A stretch of DNA of 37,781 nucleotides from Mycobacterium hubeiense (GTDB lineage: Bacteria > Actinomycetota > Actinomycetes > Mycobacteriales > Mycobacteriaceae): positions 1 to 37,781 of the forward strand of contig NZ_PIZU01000044.1 of NCBI RefSeq assembly GCF_002838065.1, written 5' to 3'. The notes beneath the pieces are model-generated. The model did not search any database and was not told the origin of the DNA. It saw only the letters and a list, made by a program, of their open reading frames with translations. This document shows positions 16,623 through 24,465 of the stretch, piece after piece (positions within the stretch are counted from its first letter, which is position 1; each line of letters opens with the position of its first letter). Position numbers and translations under genes: made by a program.

Positions 16623-17183
16623 CTAGGTGACGAGCCCGAGGAGCCGACGCACGTGGTCTCGTGCGATGCGCTGAGCGACTTCGGCGCTGACGCGGTCGGG
16701 TTCCACCGCGACCGAGCACGCCAGGCCGTCGAGCAACGCCAGTAGCTCCTTGGCGGCGGGCCTGGCGTCGGCGCCCGGGGCCGCCGCCGTGATCGCACGA
16801 ACCAGCAGGTCCTCTACGGTCTGCCAGTCGGCGCGGTGCCGCTTCGCGGTGTCCTCGTGCACCGCCGCCCGGGCCAGCCGAAGCAGCCAGGCGACACTGA
16901 TGTCGCGGTCGTCGGCGCTCACCAGCGCCACGGCCAGCGTCTCGAGCTGTTCGGCGGGCGACATCTTCGCGCTGAGTTGCTCGTCCAACCGGGCGCGCCA
17001 CCGCTGCGCGGCGCGGTCCATCGCGGCGGCCAGCATGGCGTCTTTGGTCGGGAAGTGGTGCTGCACAGCGCCGATCGACACGCCGGCCAGCGCCGCCACC
17101 TTGCGCACCGACACGCCCTCGAACCCGTCGGCGACAAGCACCGCCAGCACCGCGTCGGCCATCCGTCGGTAGGCCTCGCTCAC
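16623..17183 (-). CDS. TetR-family transcriptional regulator beside dop
   Basis: 186 aa from GTG 17181-17183; longer frames to 17318 overlap the DUF418 gene on the other strand and cross its operator, so they are unlikely. An ATG 7 codons later (MADAVLAVLVADG) is an alternative. The helix-turn-helix reads VRKVAALAGVSIGAVQHHFPTKDAMLAAAMDR, typical TetR, and the C-terminal domain resembles TetR_C of the AcrR/BetI kind. It faces the DUF418 membrane protein across about 50 bases containing a perfect CCATAC-GTATGG inverted repeat, the probable operator. Its stop is 10 bases from the dop start, so it may be read into dop on the same transcript. Confidence 0.88.
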   Translation of the reverse strand: MSEAYRRMADAVLAVLVADGFEGVSVRKVAALAGVSIGAVQHHFPTKDAMLAAAMDRAAQRWRARLDEQLSAKMSPAEQLETLAVALVSADDRDISVAWLLRLARAAVHEDTAKRHRADWQTVEDLLVRAITAAAPGADARPAAKELLALLDGLACSVAVEPDRVSAEVAQRIARDHVRRLLGLVT

Positions 17184-17202
17184 CGCTTCATGATAGCTGC
17201 AC

Positions 17203-17218
17203 CCATACGTTTGTATGG
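17203..17218. promoter_or_regulatory. Candidate TetR operator CCATAC-N4-GTATGG
   Basis: CCATAC (17203-17208) and GTATGG (17213-17218) form a perfect 6+6 inverted repeat with a 4-base spacer, in the divergent gap between the TetR gene and the DUF418 gene. TATGGT at 17214-17219 could double as a -10 for the DUF418 gene, in which case repressor binding would block polymerase directly. Confidence 0.65.
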
Positions 17219-17232
17219 TAGGTTCGGGTGCC

Positions 17233-18399
17233 GTGACCACCGGACGGCTACAGTCCCTCGACGTGCTGCGTGGCATCGCCATCCTCGGCACGCTGGGCAC
17301 CAACATCTGGATCTTCACCCACCCCGAGGGCCTGATCGGCTACATCTCCGACGGGCCATGGAGTACTGCGGAAGCGGTGCTGCAGATGCTCGCCCAAGGC
17401 AAGTTCCTCGGCCTTCTGACCGTGATGTTCGGCATCGGCCTTGCGCTGCAACAGCGTTCGGCAGTGCGGGCCGGGTTGCGCTGGCCAGGCAGCTACCCGT
17501 GGCGGGCGGCGCTGCTGCTGCTCGACGGCGTCGTGCACTTTGCGCTGATGACCGAGTTCGACGTGTTGATGGGATATGCGATCACCGGCTGGATCGTGTC
17601 GTACCTCATGGTCACCTCGCCTCGCGCGCAGCGGCGCATCATCGTGACTGCGGCCCTGGTTCACGCGACGGTGCTGGCCGCCGTCACCGCCGCGATCGCG
17701 CTGGCGCCGCGCAGCGACGGCCCGGGAAAGCCGTTGCAGCCCAACCCCTATGCCGACGGATCGTGGTGGGATCTGGTGCTCTTCCGGCTCGACAATGCCC
17801 TGCTGTTTCGCGCCGAGACGATTGCGATCTTCCCGATGTCCATCGCGCTGTTCCTGTTGGGCGCGAAGCTTTTTCACGCCGGCGTGCTCGAGGCGCGCGG
17901 CGCGACGGTGCGCCGCCGGCTGATGTGGCTGGGCTTCGCGGTGGCCCTGCCCGCCGACGTCGTGCTCGAACTCGCGGCGGCGCCCGGCGGCGTGGTGCTG
18001 GCCCGCTACGGCACCGCACCCCTCGTGTCGCTGGGCATCCTGGCCGCCGTCGCCGAGTTCTATGTCCGTCGCCCCGGCCGCCCGCTCGGCGTGCCGGGCC
18101 GCCGGCTCAGCGAGGTCGGGCGAATGGCATTGTCCAGCTACGTGTTACAGAACCTCGTCGCCTCGGTGATCTGCTACGGCTGGGGCCTGGGCCTGGCGGC
18201 CACCATCGCGGCGCAACACCGAGTGGTGGCCACCGCCGCCATCTACGTCGTCGTCGCGATCGTGATGGCATTCGCGCACCTGTGGCTGCGACGGTTCGAC
18301 CGCGGGCCGGTCGAGTGGCTGTGGAACACCAGCTACCGCGCGCTGGCGCGCCCCACCCCTGCCCGCCCAGCAGACGCAAAACTGCCCCTTTTCCGGTGA
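17233..18399 (+). CDS. DUF418 integral membrane protein
   Basis: 388 aa from GTG 17233 (VTTGRLQSLDVLRGIAILG); the ATG at 17215 lies inside the operator palindrome and is less likely. The N-terminal signature RLQSLDVLRGIAILGTLGTNIW and the C-terminal segment GRMALSSYVLQNLVASVICYGWG identify the DUF418/YeiB-like family of multi-span proteins related to acyltransferase-3 membrane folds. About eight to ten hydrophobic helices can be traced. It occupies the Rv2113 position. Function is not established; transport or modification of an envelope compound is possible. The last codons and the stop (18397-18399) lie inside a large hairpin that separates it from mpa. Confidence 0.88.
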   Translation: MTTGRLQSLDVLRGIAILGTLGTNIWIFTHPEGLIGYISDGPWSTAEAVLQMLAQGKFLGLLTVMFGIGLALQQRSAVRAGLRWPGSYPWRAALLLLDGVVHFALMTEFDVLMGYAITGWIVSYLMVTSPRAQRRIIVTAALVHATVLAAVTAAIALAPRSDGPGKPLQPNPYADGSWWDLVLFRLDNALLFRAETIAIFPMSIALFLLGAKLFHAGVLEARGATVRRRLMWLGFAVALPADVVLELAAAPGGVVLARYGTAPLVSLGILAAVAEFYVRRPGRPLGVPGRRLSEVGRMALSSYVLQNLVASVICYGWGLGLAATIAAQHRVVATAAIYVVVAIVMAFAHLWLRRFDRGPVEWLWNTSYRALARPTPARPADAKLPLFR

Positions 18400-18420
18400 A
18401 AAGGGGCAGTTTTGTGTCTG
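18371..18420. terminator. 22-bp stem hairpin, bidirectional terminator candidate
   Basis: The left arm 18371-18392 and right arm 18399-18420 pair over 22 positions with a single mismatch that is G-U tolerant in RNA; the loop is CCGGTG. T- or A-runs flank the loop on both strands (CCCCTTTT and AAAAGGGG), so a U-tract is within the stem rather than after it. It lies between the convergent DUF418 and mpa genes, whose stops are at 18399 and 18434. The DUF418 stop codon begins in the loop. Confidence 0.75.
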
Positions 18421-18433
18421 CTCGCGCAGAGAA

Positions 18434-20260
18434 CTACAGGTACTGACCCAGGTTCGACTCGGTATCGATCGCCCGCGACGCACTCGAGCTCTTCCCGGTG
18501 ACCAGCGTGCGGATGTACACGATCCGCTCGCCCTTCTTGCCCGAGATCCGGGCCCAGTCATCGGGATTCGTCGTGTTGGGCAGGTCCTCGTTCTCGGCGA
18601 ACTCGTCGACGATCGAGTCGAGCAGGTGCTGGATGCGCAGGCCGGGTTGACCCGTCTCCAACACCGACTTGATCGCGTTCTTCTTGGCCCGGTCCACCAC
18701 GTTCTGGATCATCGCGCCGGAGTTGAAGTCCTTGAAGTACATGACTTCTTTGTCGCCGTTGGCGTAGGTGACCTCCAGGAACCGGTTGTCGTCGATCTCG
18801 GCGTACATCCGGTCCACGACCTTCTCGATCATCGCCTTGAGGCAGGCGGCCTTGTCGCCACCGAATTCGGCCAGATCGTCGTCGTGCACCGGCAGGTCCT
18901 CGGTGAGGTACTTGCTGAAGATGTCTTGCGCCGCTTCGGCATCCGGCCGCTCGATCTTGATCTTGACGTCCAGGCGGCCGGGCCGCAGGATCGCCGGATC
19001 GATCATGTCCTCGCGGTTGGAGGCGCCGATCACGATGACGTTCTCCAGCCCCTCGACGCCGTCGATCTCGCTCAGCAGCTGCGGCACCACCGTCGTCTCC
19101 ACATCGGAGCTCACACCGGTACCGCGGGTGCGGAAGATCGAATCCATCTCGTCGAAGAACACGATCACCGGCGTGCCCTCGGACGCCTTCTCACGGGCGC
19201 GCTGGAAGATCAGCCGGATGTGGCGTTCGGTCTCGCCGACGAACTTGTTCAGCAGTTCCGGGCCCTTGATGTTGAGGAAGTAGCTCTTGGCCTCGCGGGC
19301 GTCGTCGCCGCGCACCTCGGCCATCTTCTTGGCCAGCGAGTTCGCTACCGCCTTGGCGATCAACGTCTTACCGCAGCCAGGAGGGCCGTACAGCAGCACG
19401 CCCTTCGGCGGGCGCAGTGAGTACTCCCGGTAGAGCTCCTTGTGCAGGAACGGCAACTCCACGGCGTCGCGGATCTGCTCGATCTGCCGGCTCAGGCCGC
19501 CGATGTCGTTGTAGCTGACGTCGGGCACCTCTTCGAGCACCAGATCCTCGACCTCGGCCTTGGGGATCCGCTCGAACGCATAGCCGGCCTTGGTGTCGAC
19601 CAGCAGCGAATCGCCCGGGCGCAGCTTGCGCGGACGGTCGTCGTCAAGCGCACCGGGATCGTCGGGCAGATCCTCGGTGGCCACCAACGGCTCGGCCAGC
19701 CAGACGATGCGTTCCTCGTCGGCGTGTCCGACGACAAGCGCGCGGTGACCGTCAGCGAGGATCTCGCGCAATGTGCTGATCTCGCCCACGGCTTCGAAGT
19801 TGCCGGCCTCGACGACGGTCAGCGCCTCGTTCAGCCGTACGGTCTGTCCCTGCTTCAGCACGCTCACATCGATGTTGGGTGAGCACGTCAAGCGCATCTT
19901 GCGTCCGGAGGTGAACACGTCGACGGTGTCGTCGTCATGGGTGCCGAGCAGCACGCCGTACCCGCTGGGCGGCTGACCCAGCCGGTCAACCTCCTCTCGC
20001 AGCGCCAGAAGCTGCTGACGGGCCTCCTTGAGGGTTTCCATCAGCTTGGCGTTACGGGCTGCGAGCGAGTCGATCCGCGCCTCGAGCTGGTGGACGTCAC
20101 GCGCGCTGCGCAGTCCACTCTGCGGGCCCACCGCGTTCTCCAACTGCTCGCGCAGGATCGCGGCCTCGCGGCGCAGCTCCTCCAGCTCGGCGGCGTCGTC
20201 GCTGGACATCGCTGGCTCGCGAGGTGTTCCGAACGCTTCAGAACGCTCTGACTCACTCAT
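18434..20260 (-). CDS. mpa: Mycobacterial proteasomal AAA ATPase Mpa (ARC)
   Basis: 608 aa (609 in M. tuberculosis). An N-terminal coiled coil (about 22-97, AAELEELRREAAILREQLENA through LREEVDRL) captures Pup; two OB-like domains follow (about 98-240); the AAA module has Walker A GPPGCGKT (292-299) and Walker B VIVFFDEMD (365-373), with the arginine region DPAILRPGRLD. The protein ends in GQYL, the motif that docks in the alpha ring and opens the PrcA gate. A GGGAGGGAG ribosome site precedes the ATG. It unfolds pupylated proteins and feeds them to the PrcAB core. Its position, alone on the minus strand 1.8 kb upstream of dop, implies its own promoter. Confidence 0.97.
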   Translation of the reverse strand: MSESERSEAFGTPREPAMSSDDAAELEELRREAAILREQLENAVGPQSGLRSARDVHQLEARIDSLAARNAKLMETLKEARQQLLALREEVDRLGQPPSGYGVLLGTHDDDTVDVFTSGRKMRLTCSPNIDVSVLKQGQTVRLNEALTVVEAGNFEAVGEISTLREILADGHRALVVGHADEERIVWLAEPLVATEDLPDDPGALDDDRPRKLRPGDSLLVDTKAGYAFERIPKAEVEDLVLEEVPDVSYNDIGGLSRQIEQIRDAVELPFLHKELYREYSLRPPKGVLLYGPPGCGKTLIAKAVANSLAKKMAEVRGDDAREAKSYFLNIKGPELLNKFVGETERHIRLIFQRAREKASEGTPVIVFFDEMDSIFRTRGTGVSSDVETTVVPQLLSEIDGVEGLENVIVIGASNREDMIDPAILRPGRLDVKIKIERPDAEAAQDIFSKYLTEDLPVHDDDLAEFGGDKAACLKAMIEKVVDRMYAEIDDNRFLEVTYANGDKEVMYFKDFNSGAMIQNVVDRAKKNAIKSVLETGQPGLRIQHLLDSIVDEFAENEDLPNTTNPDDWARISGKKGERIVYIRTLVTGKSSSASRAIDTESNLGQYL

Positions 20261-20406
20261 GTTGCGCTCCCTCCCGCACCGAATATTGGTGCAGTAACAG
20301 CTTCAACGCTACCGGCGATTCAGCCTTTGTGTGCGGTGTAGGAATCCGACACACCAGCAACACTTGTTAACCTCTGAGATGAGTTGAGCCCATCGAAAGG
20401 ACAACC

Positions 20407-20901
20407 GTGACTCTGAAAAGCCTCGTGACCGGGGTGGCTGCCGCTGCCCTCGTAGGCGGCGTGGCGGCGGGTGTGACCTCCATTGCATCCTCCTCGCTTA
20501 CTTCATCGCCGGCCGTGGCGCCCGTCGTGTTCGGCGCGCCGCTTCCGCAGGCGCCTGCCCCGGAGCTGGAGGGGCCCTTGGTCCAGACGCTCAACGTCCT
20601 CGCCGGTGGCGGGTCGTTCAGGGGCGCCAAGGAGGCCTACATCCAGGGTGGCATCGGCCGCATCGAAGGGCTGACCGCCGATCGTGCGTATAACAACGCC
20701 GCCGCCAAGGGGTTGTTCCCGCTGAGCTTCACCGTCACGAACGTCGACCAGAACGGCGGCATCGCCACGGCTGACGTGACCGCGACGGCCGCCAACGGTC
20801 AGACCGCGACGCAGAACCTGCAATTCATCGCCGGGCCCAGCCCGACCGGCTGGCAGCTGTCCAAGCAGTCGGCCATGGCTCTGCTGACCGCCGTCGGCTG
20901 A
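20407..20901 (+). CDS. MTB12-like secreted low-molecular-weight antigen
   Basis: 164 aa from GTG 20407 with GAAAGGA upstream. A signal peptide (about 1-30, KSLVTGVAAAALVGGVAAGV) has no lipobox cysteine, so the mature protein should be free. The rest matches the mycobacterial MTB12/CFP-2 family: the APVVFGAPLP motif after the signal, IQGGIGRIEG, LPLSF-like FPLSFTVTNV and the closing TGWQLSKQSAMALLTAVG. The fold is NTF2/cystatin-like by family; the function is unknown. It is a paralogue of the LppK protein encoded 10 bases downstream (same L..L spacing, PL.f, GWQLs...A..LL), so this is a tandem duplication with one secreted and one lipid-anchored copy. Confidence 0.88.
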   Translation: MTLKSLVTGVAAAALVGGVAAGVTSIASSSLTSSPAVAPVVFGAPLPQAPAPELEGPLVQTLNVLAGGGSFRGAKEAYIQGGIGRIEGLTADRAYNNAAAKGLFPLSFTVTNVDQNGGIATADVTATAANGQTATQNLQFIAGPSPTGWQLSKQSAMALLTAVG

Positions 20902-20911
20902 TTTCTTGTCG

Positions 20912-21436
20912 GTGCATCGCACCCGTACCGCTGTCCTGAGCGCCGTCACCGTCATGGTGGCGGCGTTCGGGCTGCCGGGGTGCGATAGCGATACTCCCCC
21001 GGCGGCGTCGCCGACCACCGAGACGACGTCGGCCGTCGCGGCGCCGCCACCCGTGGCGGTGCCGCTGCCGCCGCCCAACGCGCTGACCGACGTGCTGTAC
21101 CGGTTGACCGACGTCAATGTGCCGGGCGCCGAGAAGGTCAACCTCGTCGAGCACGGCACACCCGCCGACGCCGCCGCCCTGGACCGGTTCGGCAAGGCGC
21201 TTGTCGACGGCGGCTACACCCCGTTGACCATCGAGGCGCGAGACCTCGCGTGGTCGCAGTCCGACCACGGCAACGTCGTGGCCACCATCGTCGTACAGAC
21301 CGCCGGCGAGAACACCGGCGACTTCAGCTATCCGATGGAGTTCCGCCCCGTCGACAGCGGGTGTCAATTGACGCGGGAGACCGCCGATCTGCTGCTGGCG
21401 CTCGGCGAGGCTCCGCCGCCCACGCCACCGCGTTGA
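20912..21436 (+). CDS. lppK: LppK lipoprotein, MTB12 fold
   Basis: 174 aa from GTG 20912; TTG 20906 is two codons earlier in frame. The signal peptide ends in the lipobox LPGC (cysteine 24), so diacylation and anchoring outside the membrane are expected. After a P/T/S-rich linker the domain runs from LTDVLYRLTDVNVPGAEKVNLVEHG to TRETADLLLALG and matches Rv2116 (LppK). The usually conserved Trp of the GWQLS motif is Cys here (DSGCQLTRE), which adds a single cysteine to the domain. The gene starts 10 bases after the MTB12-like stop and is followed 2 bases later by the DUF503 gene, so the three form an operon. Confidence 0.9.
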   Translation: MHRTRTAVLSAVTVMVAAFGLPGCDSDTPPAASPTTETTSAVAAPPPVAVPLPPPNALTDVLYRLTDVNVPGAEKVNLVEHGTPADAAALDRFGKALVDGGYTPLTIEARDLAWSQSDHGNVVATIVVQTAGENTGDFSYPMEFRPVDSGCQLTRETADLLLALGEAPPPTPPR

Positions 21437-21438
21437 GC

Positions 21439-21735
21439 ATGTGGATCGGCTGGCTGGAGTTCGACCTGTTGCTCGGTGATGTCCGCTCGCTCAAGCAGAA
21501 GCGCTCGGCCATCCGGCCGGTGATCGCCGAACTGCAGCGCCGGTTCGCCGTCTCGGCGGCGGAAACCGGTGCCCACGAGTTGCACCGGCGTGCCAATGTC
21601 GGCCTGGCGGTGGTCGCGGCTGACCGAGCGCATGTGGTCGAGGTGCTCGACGCCGCCGAACGACTGGTCGCCGCCCGGCCCGAACTCGAGTTGCTCTCCA
21701 CCCGGCGCGGCCTGCGGCGCAGCACCGACGATTAA
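21439..21735 (+). CDS. DUF503 family protein
   Basis: 98 aa from ATG 21439. The start MWIGWLEFDLLLGDVRSLKQKRSAIRPVI is the hallmark of the DUF503/YlxP family (ferredoxin-like fold), which sits near ribosome-binding factor genes in other bacteria. Family members have no assigned reaction; a role in ribosome or RNA metabolism has been suggested only from context. It begins 2 bases after the lppK stop, so translation is coupled. Its TAA overlaps the TAA of the convergent trmI gene in the shared bases TTAA at 21732-21735. This is the Rv2117 position. Confidence 0.9.
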   Translation: MWIGWLEFDLLLGDVRSLKQKRSAIRPVIAELQRRFAVSAAETGAHELHRRANVGLAVVAADRAHVVEVLDAAERLVAARPELELLSTRRGLRRSTDD

Positions 21736-22565
21736 CCGCCGAGTTGGCGCTTGCGGCGCAACTGCATCGGCGCGACCGCGCCGGGCGCCAATTTGCGCGC
21801 GCTGATCAAAAAAGCCGTGTGCCCGCGCATCGTGTGTTGCGGACGCACCGCGAGCCCGACGACATACCAGCCCCGCTGCATGCTCTCCCACGCCCGCGGC
21901 TCGGTCCAGCACTGCTGTTCGCGCAGCGCCTCCACCGTCCGCGACAACTGGGTCACGGTCGCGACGTAGACCATCAGCACGCCGCCGGCCACCAACGCGC
22001 CCGCGACGGCGTCGAGCACATCCCACGGCGCGAGCATGTCGAGCACCACCCGGTCCACTTCCGGGCCGCTGTAGTCGGCGACGTCGGCGGTCACCAACTC
22101 CCAATTGTCCGGGCGCTCACCGAAAAACGTGTCGACGTTGCGGGCGGCATGTTCGGCGTGGTCCTCGCGCACCTCGTAGGAGATGACTTTCCCGATCGGG
22201 CCGACGGCGCGCAGCAGCGAACACGTCAACGCCCCCGATCCGGCGCCGGCCTCCAACACCCGTGCGCCGGGGAAGATGTCGCCCTCATGCACGATCTGCG
22301 CGGCGTCCTTGGGATAGATCACCTGCGCGCCGCGCGGCATCGACATCACGTAGTCGACGAGCAGCGGCCGCAACACCAGAAACTGGTCGCCGCTGGTGGA
22401 TTTCACCACGCTGCCCTCCGGCAGCCCGATCACGGTGTCCAGCGCGATGATCCCGCGATGCGTGTGGAACTCCCCGCCGGGGGTGAGCACCATCGTGTAG
22501 TGCCGGCCCTTGGCGTCGGTGAGTTGCACGCGATCACCGACAGCGAACGGACCGGTCCTTGGCAC
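21732..22565 (-). CDS. trmI: tRNA (adenine58-N1)-methyltransferase TrmI
   Basis: 277 aa from GTG 22563-22565 (PRTGPFAVGDRVQLTDAKG). The open frame extends another 116 codons, but that part is antisense to the nuclease gene. The SAM-binding motif VLEAGAGSGALT (103-114) follows the TrmI signature YPKDAAQIVHEGDIFPGARV, and DMLAPWDVLDAV is motif IV. The protein is near-identical in length and sequence to the M. tuberculosis enzyme Rv2118c, a tetramer that makes m1A58 in the tRNA T-loop. It faces the nuclease gene divergently across about 60 bases and shares its stop bases with the DUF503 gene. Confidence 0.95.
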   Translation of the reverse strand: MPRTGPFAVGDRVQLTDAKGRHYTMVLTPGGEFHTHRGIIALDTVIGLPEGSVVKSTSGDQFLVLRPLLVDYVMSMPRGAQVIYPKDAAQIVHEGDIFPGARVLEAGAGSGALTCSLLRAVGPIGKVISYEVREDHAEHAARNVDTFFGERPDNWELVTADVADYSGPEVDRVVLDMLAPWDVLDAVAGALVAGGVLMVYVATVTQLSRTVEALREQQCWTEPRAWESMQRGWYVVGLAVRPQHTMRGHTAFLISARKLAPGAVAPMQLRRKRQLGG

Positions 22566-22629
22566 GTGATCAGCCTGCCAGCAGACGCGCCGCGACGGGT
22601 GCGCGGGGTTGTCGGAGGGTCGAGGCAGT

Positions 22630-23514
22630 ATGACTGCTATGAGCGACGAACCGGCCCCGCCCAGGCGTCCGGCGCTGTCTCCGTCGCGCGCCAGCGACTT
22701 CAAGCAGTGCCCGCTGCTGTACCGGTTCCGCGCGATCGACCGGCTGCCCGAGCCACCGTCGACCGCGCAGCTGCGCGGGTCGGTGGTGCACGCGGCGCTG
22801 GAGCAGCTGTATGCGCTGCCCGCCGCCCAGCGGGGCCGGGATACCGCGTTGACGCTCATCGACCCGGCCTGGGAGCGGGTGATGGCGGCCCAACCTTCGC
22901 TCGCCGGGGACATACCCGCCGCGCAGCGGGCGGAGCTGCTCGACGAGGCGAAGGCGCTGTTGTCGGGCTATTACCGGCTGGAGGACCCCACCCGGTTCGA
23001 CCCGCAAAGTTGCGAGCAACGCGTCGAGGTCGAACTCGACGACGGCACGCTGCTGCGCGGCTTCGTCGACCGCATCGACGTCGCCCCCACCGGCGAGCTA
23101 CGGGTCGTCGACTACAAAACCGGCAAGGCGCCACCGGAGGCCCGCGCACTGGCCGAGGCCAAGGCGATGTTCCAGATGAAGTTCTATGCCGTCGCGCTGT
23201 GGCGCTCACGCGGCGTGCTGCCGGCCCGGCTGCGGCTGCTGTATCTGGCCGACGGTCAGGTGCTGGACTACTCGCCCGATCTGGACGAGCTGCTGCGCTT
23301 CGAGCGAACCTTGACCGCGATCTGGCGGGCCATCCAAACAGCCGGGGCCACAGGCGATTTCCGGCCCAGCCCGTCGCGGTACTGCGACTGGTGCGCCCAC
23401 CATGCGCACTGCCCGGTGTTCGGCGGAACGCCGCCGCCCTATCCCGGCTGGCCGGAGGTGCCCGACGAAGGCGACCCGGACGCGGTGCTGCATACGTCGG
23501 AGTCCGCTGCGTGA
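22630..23514 (+). CDS. PD-(D/E)XK (RecB/Cas4-like) nuclease with Fe-S cysteines
   Basis: 294 aa from ATG 22630; ATG 22639 is three codons later and equally possible. The nuclease core is GFVDRID (aspartate 147) followed by VVDYKTGK (Asp161, Lys163), the PD-(D/E)XK signature of the RecB family. One cysteine near the start (FKQCPLLYRFR, 27) and three near the end (YCDWCAHHAHCP: 252, 255, 261) form the spacing of a 4Fe-4S cluster as in AddB and Cas4. The protein corresponds to Rv2119. It probably takes part in DNA repair, but no helicase partner is adjacent. Its stop overlaps the GTG of the thioesterase gene by 4 bases. Confidence 0.88.
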   Translation: MTAMSDEPAPPRRPALSPSRASDFKQCPLLYRFRAIDRLPEPPSTAQLRGSVVHAALEQLYALPAAQRGRDTALTLIDPAWERVMAAQPSLAGDIPAAQRAELLDEAKALLSGYYRLEDPTRFDPQSCEQRVEVELDDGTLLRGFVDRIDVAPTGELRVVDYKTGKAPPEARALAEAKAMFQMKFYAVALWRSRGVLPARLRLLYLADGQVLDYSPDLDELLRFERTLTAIWRAIQTAGATGDFRPSPSRYCDWCAHHAHCPVFGGTPPPYPGWPEVPDEGDPDAVLHTSESAA

Positions 23515-24308
23515 TCGACTGCTTCTACCGTCGGCTCGGCACCGACGGCGAGTATCAGATCTTCGACTCGACCGATGGCACCCGCAGCAACTGGGACGCC
23601 GACATCCAGCACGGCTCACCGCCACTGGCGTTGATGACCAAGCTCATCGAGGAGCTCGCCGCGGATTCCCCATTGCGCATCGGGCGCCTGTCTCTCGACA
23701 TTCTCGGCGCCATACCCGTTGCGCCGGTGCGGGTTCGGACCTGGGTGTCGCGACCGGGATCCCGAATATCGCTGATGGTCGGTGAAATGCTGGCCGCCGC
23801 GCCCGACGGCTCGCAGCGGGCGGTCGCCCGGGTCACCGCGTGGCTGCTGGCTCGAAGTGACACCAGCGACGTCGCCACCGACCGGTATCCGCCGCTTGTC
23901 GAAGGAGACGCGGTCTCGGTTCCGCACAGCTGGCAAGGCGCCAAGGGTTATCTCGAAACGCTGAGCTGGCGCCGGCAGCGCACCGCCGAAGGTGAGCCCG
24001 CGGTGGCGTGGATCAGCCCCCTTGTGCCGCTGGTCGATTCCGATCCGACGACGCCGTTGCAGCGGCTGGCGATGGTGGTCGATTCGGCCAACGGTGCCGG
24101 CGCCGCGCTCGATCCACAACGGTTCATGTTCATGAACACCGACACCGTCGTGCACCTACATGAATTACCTGTCGGCAACGACTTTGCGTTGCGGGCGCGG
24201 GCGTCGATCGGCCCGGACGGCATCGGGGTCACCACCGCGGAACTCTTTGACCGGCAAGGGTTTATCGGGACCTCCGCGCAGACTCTGCTGGTGATGCGCC
24301 GGCCGTGA
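23511..24308 (+). CDS. Thioesterase-like (hotdog, 4HBT_3/TesB type) protein
   Basis: 265 aa from GTG 23511, overlapping the nuclease stop by 4 bases. The start CFYRRLGTDGEYQIFDSTDGTRSNWDADIQHGSPPLALMTKLIEE, read as scattered motifs over residues 3-50, with the HGSPP segment, fits acyl-CoA thioesterase-like double-hotdog proteins. The second half has FMFMNTDTVVHLHELPVGNDFALRARAS and a closing GLFDRQGFIGTSAQTLLV-like strand. The substrate is unknown; acyl-CoA esters are likely. The neighbouring M. tuberculosis genes do not include it here, so it belongs to the inserted stretch. Its stop overlaps the start of the DinB remnant by 3 bases. Confidence 0.8.
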   Translation: MIDCFYRRLGTDGEYQIFDSTDGTRSNWDADIQHGSPPLALMTKLIEELAADSPLRIGRLSLDILGAIPVAPVRVRTWVSRPGSRISLMVGEMLAAAPDGSQRAVARVTAWLLARSDTSDVATDRYPPLVEGDAVSVPHSWQGAKGYLETLSWRRQRTAEGEPAVAWISPLVPLVDSDPTTPLQRLAMVVDSANGAGAALDPQRFMFMNTDTVVHLHELPVGNDFALRARASIGPDGIGVTTAELFDRQGFIGTSAQTLLVMRRP

Positions 24309-24465
24309 TCGATGACCTGGTGTGGCAGTTCGACCTCGCGTGGGCGCTGGCCGCACGGTCGCCCACACTGCGCTGTCGGTGAACGTCGAACTGACCAAGA
24401 ACATCGCCGAGATCGGGCAGCTACGCCTGCTCCACGCCGCCGGCGGCGTGTCGAGTGTGCGCTGA
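24305..24465 (+). pseudogene. Internally deleted DinB-family protein remnant
   Basis: Two short conserved ends of a DinB/DUF664-like protein are left. Frame 1 from GTG 24305 reads VIDDLVWQFDLAWALAAR before running to a stop at 24380. Frame 2 reads GRTVAHTALSVNVELTKNI and then AEIGQLRLLHAAGG, up to the stop at 24463-24465. In intact relatives, as I know them, the WQFDLAWAL start and the NVELTKNIAEIGQLRLL end are separated by well over 100 residues, so the middle of the gene is gone and the frame is shifted. The GTG overlaps the thioesterase stop, so the intact gene was probably the next member of that operon. Confidence 0.7.

Noticed and set aside
16836..18446. A 536-codon plus-strand frame over the TetR and DUF418 genes
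   Set aside because: It reads DUF418 in the wrong frame and TetR antisense; composition is arginine-rich with no recognisable domain.
20906..20914. TTGTCGGTG, a perfect left half of a RecA-NDp promoter at the start of lppK
   Set aside because: No TANNNT follows at 8 bases, and the sequence overlaps the lppK start codon.
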